The notes under the pieces were generated by a model, which did no database searches, was not told the DNA's origin, and saw only the letters and a list, made by a program, of their open reading frames with translations. Both the position numbers and the translations under genes were made by a program. Source: Falciphora oryzae (lineage: Eukaryota > Ascomycota > Sordariomycetes > Magnaporthales > Magnaporthaceae). From it: a DNA stretch of 50,688 nucleotides. Location of the stretch: positions 1-50,688 of the forward strand of contig JNVV01000092.1 in assembly GCA_000733355.1 (NCBI GenBank), read 5' to 3'. Positions 43,391 through 50,688 of the stretch are shown in pieces (the first letter of the stretch is position 1; every line of letters starts with the position of its first letter).

Positions 43391-44075
43391 GCATGGGCGC
43401 GCCCCAGGACGGGGAGGCCGCGGCCGGCTACCTCGCGCGCGCCGCTGCCGTGCCGCCCGAGATCCTGCACTACGGCTTCGTCGGCGCCGTCCGTTCCCAC
43501 AGTCGAGACGCCCGACAGCCCCGCCGCCACGCTCGAGGCTGCGCGCGCGAGCCTGTGCAGCCTCTTCCTGCGCGAGTTCGATTGCACCGCCGCCGAGTTG
43601 GACGGCGCCAAGGTCGCGCTCTGTCAAGCTCTTCCCCCCTCATTGGCCGCGGCGATGTTGGGCTCGACGTCTACAGCCGCAACATATTCCAGGGCGTCGC
43701 CGGCACCGCGCGCCAGGCGTTCCGCGAGGGCGTCGACGTGGTCTTCCAGCAGATGGTATAACCGCGTGTCCAGCCTGCGCTGACCGAGACGTTTAGCGAC
43801 GCCAACTCCGCGCCGACGGAGTGGGACGTGGCGGGGCTGGCGGCGCAACGAGGGGGAGTGGGACGTGCTGGCGCGGCTCGAGCAGGGCGGCCGCGTTAAC
43901 GGATTCGGCGCTATCTACATGGAGCGCGACTTCTCGGCCGTCATCAGCGCCGTGGCGAAGGGTAACTGCGTGCTGCGTGAAAAGTTTGCCCGCGTCAGCC
44001 AGCGCTCATGGTCGCCAACATGGAGGATAAGTCGAACGATGGCAAGGCTACTTTTCACCGAGATGCGAAGATTAT
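43391..44075 (+). pseudogene. COG4 (conserved oligomeric Golgi subunit 4) fragment, frameshifted
   Basis: Read across several frames, the segment gives blocks in COG4 order: AGYLARAAAVPPEILHYGF, VPTVETPDSPAATLEAAR, SLCSLFLREF, KLFPPLIGRGDVGLDVYS, VAGTARQAFREGVDVVFQQM, then after a damaged stretch GRVNGFGAIYMERDFSAV and LREKFARVSQ. COG4 is a housekeeping subunit of the Golgi tethering complex. At least four frame changes are needed, and a short tandem duplication (GAGTGGGACGTG twice near 43820-43865) adds damage. It has no ATG-to-stop frame and covers only the middle of COG4. The functional gene is presumably elsewhere, so this is a decayed duplicate. Recognition is from memory of COG4 motifs. 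Confidence 0.7.
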
Positions 44076-45479
44076 ATTAGCGTCGTGGCGTTGTTTGCGT
44101 GCGGACTGAACAGAATGGGGATTCTGAGTATGCCCAACTTTTACCTGGAGTCGATATACCCCGAGGTCGAACGTTCTGATGGCTCACACGCGTCGGCCGG
44201 AGGGTGGAGGTTCTGCTCATCGCCCGGAACTTGCTGGTTCGTATCGGACTCTGTCGCTCCGGATTCGGCGGGTGCATTGGATTTGGCGGGTGCAGTGGGA
44301 TCGACAGGCGCATTGGATTCGCAACCGGCTCGCATAGTAAAGGCGTACGGTTTTGCAGATGACGTTTCCCTGCCTCTAGGTCCTTTAGGAAAGTTCGGCC
44401 CAAGGCACGTGCAGGAATCGGCTGGGAGTCGGCATGTGGCAGCCGGGGCTGTTGGGCGTGGGCTGACAATGGCAGTCGCAGCCCTACTAAACTTGGGCAG
44501 CATGCTGCCGCCGTCGTAGGGCCCCATGTCTTCACGGGCTGGACGTGAGGGAATGGATGCAGAGGTCGAAGCTGGCGAGGGTCTCTCTGCTGCAGCCGCG
44601 GCCGGCGCAGGGCTGGCAGCGTTTGCCTTTCTGCTGCTGCATGGTATTGCGTTCACAATCGAGGCTTGCGTCTGTGGATATTACAGTCGACTTGCCGCCC
44701 TACCTGCAAAGCCTGGCTGCTGAACGCTCGCTCGGCAACGGCTCAGGCAGGGCGGCGCAGTGGCTGTGGCGTTACAGTGTCAATAATATTCAACATTCGT
44801 CGCTACTACGCTTTTACTAACGCAGTCGCTGAAGAATTGTCCAGAAATGTGTTGGCGTCATGTCTGCACTATGAACAGGGAGCAGCCACGGACGCGAGGT
44901 TTGTTCGGTCGTCCGGACGCGTTCCCCCCTGCGTGGAGTCGCAGTCTACTGGAACCCAATGGGATCAGCGGCGGCAATCCCAAGGGCGCCTGATCAACCG
45001 GCACAGACGCTGGAATCGCTGTCAGCTATTGCCAACGCACCTCTGACCAATGGCCGCCTTCTAACGCGGTGGTTCGTGCACGGTTTCGGCGAAGGTGAAT
45101 GGTTCCGCGATAGGCGGCACCGCGATACGTGCGTCAGCGACAACTCCTGAGCAATCCCGCGGGCGGAAGTTCGTGGCAGAAGCCCATTTTTGCCCCGCTT
45201 TCCGTTGCTAACTCTTCCAGGGAGGAGGGAGTGCGGTACACCAGAGGGCCCAAGCAAGCCAGTTACGATAGATTGCAAGCGCGTATGCCTTCACTTTTGT
45301 TTGCACACCCAACTCTGAAGTTTTCAAGTATATGGACTACGTCGTGCTCGAGGTACAAAGCTCCCTTCTCAGATAACTAGCCAGGCAATTGGGAGTTCAT
45401 CTCTGGAGGAAGAATTGTGGGAATGTCACAAACGAAGTACTGGTGTCCATGCACCATCCATCTCACGCGGCCGCCGGAC
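44076..45479. other. Intergenic region between the COG4 relic and the PNP-type gene
   Basis: Overlapping ORFs occur on both strands (44085-44519 plus, 44141-44656 minus), the latter Ala/Pro/Ser-rich because of a GGGTGCATTGGATT-like repeat near 44265-44335. Neither shows a known motif and I do not call a gene. The part just below 45480 is the 3' flank of the PNP-type gene. Confidence 0.4.
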
Positions 45480-46547
45480 CTAGCGCCCGATGTTCAGGTC
45501 ACGCCCTACGGAGAAAGTCCCGGAACCTGGGTGGTGAACCCCGCAAAAGCCCTGCGGACGGGGCCCACCAGAACGGCCCATTTCGCTCAAGCCACCCACG
45601 GGAACCGACGCCGGCTTCGCGGGCCTTGCTGGATTCACATGCGAAAGAAGTTCTTTGGCACACCCCGCAGCCGCCGCTGCAGCGTAGTGCTGCCACCCGT
45701 CATTTTTGTGAGAGTCTGCGTAGTCCGACACGCCACGGATGACAAGGCACGGAAACTCGGTCATGATCCCCGCCGCTTCCATTTCGAAACAGAGTATGTC
45801 GCCTACCTCGCGGCCGGTGGCGTTCTTGCACGCAGCACTCCTCATTACGCGATCGCCCGACGCGACTAGCCCGTAGTGAATTATCGCAACCTCGGCCTCG
45901 CGCGGCGGCCGGCTGACTTCTGCCGCCGCGTCGCACTGGCTACAGTCAGGTTGTTGCGGCGCGTGTGGATATTCTGGCTTGAACAGTCTATCGAGCGCGG
46001 CCGATGGACGGCCGTAGACCGCAAGACCTGGGCCCTTCTGCACCATCGTGTATATGGCGGCGTCGATCTGGGCTGGCATGAGAAGGTGGTCTGACCGCAT
46101 CTCCTCGACAGCGGCTCTTAAAATAGACGGCAGTGGCTGCAAAAAGCCCTTGAGAATAAACTCGCTCTCCGTATCCTTCCCCAGGTCGTACTGGACCACG
46201 CCGCCGTACGTGCCGTCGGGCATGCTGACGACCACGTCGCCCAGGCGGATGTCGTGCTTGGCGCTCGGCACGCCGCCGCCAATGCCCACGAAGAGACGCA
46301 GATTGAGGCACGGAAACGTTCGAGCCATGTTGGTGACGGCGATTGCCGCGGCGCCCTTCCCCTGAGTGCCCGGAAGGCAGGCGACCGCGACGTTGTGGCC
46401 ACTGAGCTCGCCGAGGACATATCTGTTTGGGTCTCCCTGCTGGCCAGGTGGGCGGGGATGTTCGTGGTCTAGCATGTAGCGGACGGCGCTCATCTCGAAG
46501 CCGATGGCGCATACGATCCCGACTGTGTATTCGTCGTAGTTGGTCAT
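45480..46547 (-). CDS. PNP/UDP-phosphorylase-family protein with C-terminal shared motif
   Basis: A 355-residue, intronless protein. The ATG at 46547 is preferred over the upstream in-frame ATG (46607) because it puts the conserved YTVGIVCAIGFEMSAV at the N-terminus in a good context (GACATGA). Family features: GIGGGVP (88-94), RLGDVVVSMPDGTYGGVVQYD, YGLVASGDRVMRS, FEMEAAGIM (about 255) and VIRGVSDYADSHKN. This superfamily cleaves nucleoside or nucleotide N-glycosidic bonds; bacterial defence relatives such as the Detocs effector cleave ATP. The domain is a common effector in fungal NLRs. Here it stands alone and ends in GTFSVGRDLNIGR, a motif repeated at the start of the divergent receptor 287 bp away. 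I infer an effector activated by that receptor through motif-motif templating. Confidence 0.93.
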   Translation of the reverse strand: MTNYDEYTVGIVCAIGFEMSAVRYMLDHEHPRPPGQQGDPNRYVLGELSGHNVAVACLPGTQGKGAAAIAVTNMARTFPCLNLRLFVGIGGGVPSAKHDIRLGDVVVSMPDGTYGGVVQYDLGKDTESEFILKGFLQPLPSILRAAVEEMRSDHLLMPAQIDAAIYTMVQKGPGLAVYGRPSAALDRLFKPEYPHAPQQPDCSQCDAAAEVSRPPREAEVAIIHYGLVASGDRVMRSAACKNATGREVGDILCFEMEAAGIMTEFPCLVIRGVSDYADSHKNDGWQHYAAAAAAGCAKELLSHVNPARPAKPASVPVGGLSEMGRSGGPRPQGFCGVHHPGSGTFSVGRDLNIGR

Positions 46548-46834
46548 GTCTACTGTCGTGGGGATCTCAAACCCTACAGCCGTAAACAAAATAGAAAGCT
46601 GTTGCAATCAAGCATCTTCCAAGACTCGAAGTGTGCGCATTTCAGCCGCACACCGCTATCGCTGCGCCGACCAATAACGTCTCTTTGGGTGTCAGGCTTC
46701 GGTCGCGGGCGCCCAGCCGCACTCGAAATCGTCACCTTCAGCAACTGCCATGGGATCGAATCTTCGAACCAGCCCAATTTATTCAGACATAACGTTGGAC
46801 CAGAACGGCCCTCGAATTCCACGGCGCAAACACT
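46548..46834. promoter_or_regulatory. 287-bp bidirectional promoter of the PNP / NLR pair
   Basis: The two genes start head to head with 287 bp between their ATGs, so they must share this control region. I see no obvious TATA box. Co-expression is expected from the arrangement. Confidence 0.6.
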
Positions 46835-49065
46835 ATGGCGGCTCAACCCTCTGCCGCCGCAGACGGGTACGAAGAGCAACGCCCCGGCGGCTTTGTAGGA
46901 GTCCTTTCCTCCGGCCCCGGAGCTTTCTCCATCGGCCGCGATCTAAACATCGGTAAGACTTCTGCAGGCAGTGATGCCAAATGGTGCTACCTCGGAGCCC
47001 AGGACTTACAGCAGCACTAGTGCTCGGCGCTCACGCATCGGCCGGCGGTAGTACTGCGCGCGCACCGTGCCACAACATCCCATTTCCGCGCAACGAAGCG
47101 CTTGTGGAGCGTGGCGGCATCTTCTCAGAGCTTGAAAGGCTGCTCCCGTCGCAAACCGAGTCGCAGACCGCGGCGCTGTGGGGTCTGGGCGGGTCCGGGT
47201 AAGGTCGCCATCCAACTGTGTAAGAATAACGACTGACGAGCAGCAGGAAAACGCAGATTGCGCTCGAATATGCCTACCGCCGGTGGCATAGCGCACCCTG
47301 TTCGGTTTTCTGGGTGCACGCCGATAACGAGACGACGTTCACGCAGGACTACCAGTCAATCGCGAAGAAGTTGGGCGTGCCGGCGGATCTACAAAGCGAA
47401 GAGCTGCTGGCGGCGGTGCGGGCTCGTATCGAAGCCGAGCCTTCATGGGTGCTCGTCCTCGACAACGCCGACAACGTCGGGTTGTTCGGTGCGGGCCGGA
47501 GAAAGCCGGGCGGGCAGCCGGGCGAACAGCCGCATCGGGCTGATCACGCACCAAATCTGCACGAGTTCGTCCCGCGGGGCCCTACTGGGACGGTCTTATG
47601 GACGAGTCGCGACGAGGGGATCGCCGGCAGCCTCGTTGTTGCGCAGCGGACGATCAACGTGGCGCGCATGGAGGCAGACGAGGCGTTGAAGCTGCTTGAA
47701 ACGATGCGAAACAAAGCCATTAACAACACCGAGTGGGATGACGCCTCAGCGTTACTTGCCGAGCTCGACTGGCTCCCGCTCGCGATTTCGCAGGCTGCGG
47801 CATATATGCGGCGGACGCGGACGCCGATCAAGGAATATCTATTGAAGCTGAAAGGAGGGAAGAGACGATGGAGAATTTTTCGAGCATCAGAACCCGACGT
47901 TCATCGGAGATGCGCGGTATCGAACAGCATCCTGGAAACGTAGAGCATTTCAATCGAGCACATCCGACAGGAAAACGAGATGGCATACCACATTCTGCAC
48001 GTCCTGGCTTTTTTGGACAACCAGAACATTCCTGAGCCGATGGTGAAGAAGATGGCCAAGCAGGTCGATATCCGGCGAGCAAATGAGCAATTAATCGACA
48101 GCGAGGACGAAGACGCAATCGACGCGGCCGCGCGTCTTCGAGAGTTCTCGTTTCTAAGTTTCCGCACATCCGATTGGGGTCCTGCTTATGAGATGCACAA
48201 GCTGGTGCAAGAGGCCGCTCGATACCGCCTGCGAGCGAAGGAGGACGAAACATACTTTGCGAAAGCAGCGCTCCGTATTGCTGACGATCTTTTTCCAGAA
48301 AGGCGACAGGAGCTTTGGGAGGAAGGAGAGAAATACCTTGTACACGCGCAGCGAGTGGGCGAGTGGGCGGAACTATGTGGAGAAGAAGAGGCAGCGGCGT
48401 TGTTGACTCGAGTATCAGACTATTTATACGACCGCGGCAGGTGGAGAGACAGGGAGCCAGTTGATGAGAGAGCGTACGGGCTTCGGAAAAGAGTACTCGG
48501 CGATAAGCATCCCAACACTATCCAGAGCATGGCGGACCTCGCAACGACATGCCACGGTCAAGGGAAGTACGACGAGGCAGAAACGATATACGTGGACGTA
48601 CTGGCATTGCGGCGAAACATACTCGGCGATAAACATCCCGATACGATCCGGAGCATGACGGCACTCGCAGTAATATACCACCGTCGAGAGAGGTACGACG
48701 AGGCAGAAAAAGTAAAAATGGAGGTATTAGCACTACGACGCGGCGTGCTCGGCGATAGGCATCCCGATACGATCCGGAGCATGGCGGAGCTCGCAACGAC
48801 ATACCACAGTCAAAGGAGGTACGACGAAGCAGAAAAAATGAGGGTGGAGGTGCTAGCACTACGGCGCGACATGCTCGGCGACAAGCATCCCGACACGATC
48901 AGGAGCATGTACGGCTTGGCTATTACGTGGAATAGCTTGGGCCGGTACGATGAGGCATTGGCGATGATGGATGAATGTTTTCGGTTACAAAGCCGCGTCC
49001 TTGGTTCGAATCACCGGCACACGCAGGAGTCTCTACGTGTGTTGAATTCGTGGAAAAGAAATTAG
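46835..49065 (+). pseudogene. NB-ARC-TPR receptor with N-terminal shared motif, one premature stop
   Basis: Likely exons are 46835-46952, 47012-47198 (the acceptor could also be 47015 or 47021) and 47247-49065. The first exon encodes about 40 residues ending in GAFSIGRDLNIG, matching the end of the adjacent PNP-type protein. Then come PCHNIPFPRNEALVERGG and an NB-ARC whose Walker A GGSGKT is split by a 48-nt intron, WVLVLDNADNV, TVLWTSRD and LDWLPLAISQAAAYM, followed by about five TPRs (LGDKHPDTIRSM units). A single in-frame TAG at 47941-47943, after NSILET, interrupts an otherwise open frame; relatives have Trp there, so TGG to TAG is likely. The product would lose the helical region and all TPRs. 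This may be a null allele, a sequencing error or, less likely, a readthrough site. Confidence 0.88.
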
Positions 49066-50688
49066 CAGAAGGCGGCATACGGACTGGCAGCGGTAGATAC
49101 AATGTTCTCGGTTCTTTCGTTTCCACCCGCTTTACCCTGACAGTTCCCCTGCACAGCCCTGTCCTGGAGCGCTTTGAACAAATACTGGGGATTCTGGCAT
49201 GGACGAACTTGAGGCGCAATTCACTCGTGGCTGCGGTGCCTAGCCTTCCTTCCCGTCCCTCTCGGCCATCACCTCAACTCGCGAGCAGATCTACGCTTTT
49301 AGTGCTCGTAGGATGCAGCCACCGCATTTTAACAGCAAGCCCAGAGCTCCTTGCTCCATCGTCCCGCGAGGGCTTGCGACCGGGGAAGCCTTGTCCGCCT
49401 GTGTGGCTCCATTTTGCCTCGGACGTGGGATTCCTTCACATGCATCACGCAGGATTGTCACAGGAAACATTGGGGTGTGAGATTTGCAAGGCCAGGTAGC
49501 GCCAATAGCACTGTCCGTTGGAACAGCTTCGCGGCGGAATGCTGTCAACCTGGCCTTTCGGATGAAATGTTGGGCTGCACGTCCTGTACGGCAGCAGAGA
49601 TCAGCAATGCCGGTGTGCTTTGCCAACCACTTGCCTGGCATGATGGCACACTGGCTCCTCCTGACTAAAGGCCGAACATGTTAGCCAGCAGTGTGCCTGC
49701 TGGCGGGGAGCTCGACATGGTGTGCGAGAGCCAGAATGGGGACCAAAGTTGCGGGAACGAGAAAGAGCAAATGGTGACAGCTACATTTGAAATCGGCCGT
49801 GGGAGGGCATGGTCGGTCGTTCATAAAAGGAGCATTAGCCCTGGCAACGAGTGGAGATGCGACAAACATTAAAGCTGCCTGCTGGAACAGTTAAATCGAA
49901 TGGAAAGTCAGCCTTGAGCCATTAAGGATTGCGTCGGAGGCACGTGACTCCGTTACGTGACCGACACACCGATTGGAACGCGCCCTAAGGCGCGCCTCCA
50001 ATCTGTGCGGCACGGCCGCGATCCTCGTTCCGGCATCATCTTTGAACTTAGTACTATCACGACTGTGACCATCAATCCGGCCACCGTATTGATCGTAACA
50101 TGAAGTACCTCGTTCCGTAGCTAGGGGCGAGATGCCACCCGACTTCAGGCGCTACCTAGATAGTCGGTCAGTTCTACCACTAGTTACCTAAATAGTGTAA
50201 CTGTAACAGACTGTGGCCCCCTAAGGGAAAGGGTCACGCCTGTAGGGAAGGGGATCTCAAAGGTTTAGCGGTTTATCAGTGCGAGGCTCGACAAGTGTAT
50301 AATGATGAAGAAATAGAAAAACGATTGCTTGCCCTCCAAACCCCCTTTACAGGAGGTCCTTCGGGCCCTTCTTATACACAGTCCTTCGGCTGCCGTCGGC
50401 CTGCCGTCGGCATGCCTTCTTCCCCGCGGCGCCCGTACGGGTCTGGATATGCTCCGTCCCGAATCAACGCTTCGGGGTTTAGATGTGTCATGTAGGGATC
50501 CCTTTGTACCAGCGTGTCACAACCCCTTGGATCTGACTCTCCTAAAACAGCACGTCGCATGCGCCACCCTATTGGCTGGCGGATATCGTGCTTGCGGTCG
50601 CGTTGGGTTGGCGGGTGCTAATCGCCAAAGCCGTTGGCGGGCGAGGGCGTGAGCGTGGCTGGCTGATATCGCGCCCGCGGGCGCGTTG
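49066..50688. other. Intergenic region to the window end
   Basis: No gene is supported. An imperfect hairpin ATTGGAACGCGCC / GGCGCGCCTCCAAT lies at 49974-50003. Near 50210-50240 the phrase TGTGGCCCCCTAAGGGAAAG followed by GGTCAC loosely resembles the pogo-type terminal repeat at 19.8 kb, possibly a related degraded end. Composition shifts after 49.9 kb, suggesting repeat DNA continues beyond the window. Confidence 0.4.

Noticed and set aside
44085..44656. Genes on either strand at 44.1-44.7 kb
   Set aside because: Both strands are open owing to a short GC-rich tandem repeat; no motif, no start context and no splice evidence favour either.
50210..50240. Second pogo-type terminal repeat near the window end
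   Set aside because: Only a short CCCCCT...AAAGGGTCAC resemblance; no partner repeat or TA duplication can be shown within the window.

Overview
The window looks like an accessory, repeat-rich part of the genome of a filamentous ascomycete (Pezizomycotina, probably Sordariomycetes). The evidence is short introns (47-169 nt) with fungal branch sites of the CTAAC/CTAAT type, GC-rich coding blocks set among AT-rich blocks that look damaged by repeat-induced point mutation (RIP), and protein families that are largely or typically fungal: HET, 2EXR, DUF3435, DUF6589, and NB-ARC/TPR proteins with patatin or nucleoside-phosphorylase effectors. No rRNA, tRNA or CRISPR was seen. Family names come from reading motifs by eye; no database search was possible. 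Several gene models were spliced by hand, and their reading frames close exactly.

Layout. 1-2.3 kb: AT-rich decayed repeat DNA ending at a truncated HET gene. 3.5-9.0 kb: one intronless gene for an 1837-residue protein with a RelA/SpoT-like domain, ankyrin repeats, a long repetitive linker, an FN3-like domain and a P-loop GTPase. 11.3-12.3 kb: a frame-broken HET gene next to an assembly gap whose two sides are identical. 13.5-16.3 kb: an intact four-exon DUF3435 tyrosine-recombinase-type gene with C2H2 fingers. 17.0-17.3 kb: a solo Copia-type LTR. 18.4 kb: a small MADS-like ORF. 19.8-22.6 kb: a pogo/Fot1-type transposon killed by nonsense codons. 23.2 kb: a 2EXR gene. 24.6-30.6 kb: an intact NFX1-type (ZNFX1/Hrr1-like) helicase. 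31.3-37.4 kb: a complete two-gene mobile element (RecQ-like helicase plus DUF6589 protein) with terminal inverted repeats and a 9-bp target duplication. 39.3-42.7 kb: an intact patatin-NB-ARC-TPR receptor. 43.4-44.1 kb: a decayed piece of the Golgi gene COG4. 45.5-49.1 kb: a head-to-head pair, a nucleoside-phosphorylase-type effector and an NB-ARC-TPR receptor, sharing a 25-residue motif.

How it may work together. Most non-mobile genes belong to families tied to fungal allorecognition and programmed cell death (HET, patatin-NLR, PNP effector plus NLR) or could plausibly act that way (RelA/SpoT-ankyrin-GTPase). I read the region as an incompatibility/defence island shaped by transposons and RIP. 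The strongest candidate for a poorly described system is the 45.5-49.1 kb pair: the effector ends in, and the divergently transcribed receptor begins with, the same short motif, which is the arrangement of amyloid-templated effector/receptor pairs such as NWD2/HET-S. In this strain the receptor carries one premature stop. The second is the 6.1-kb RecQ/DUF6589 element, whose ends and target duplication are visible in the sequence.
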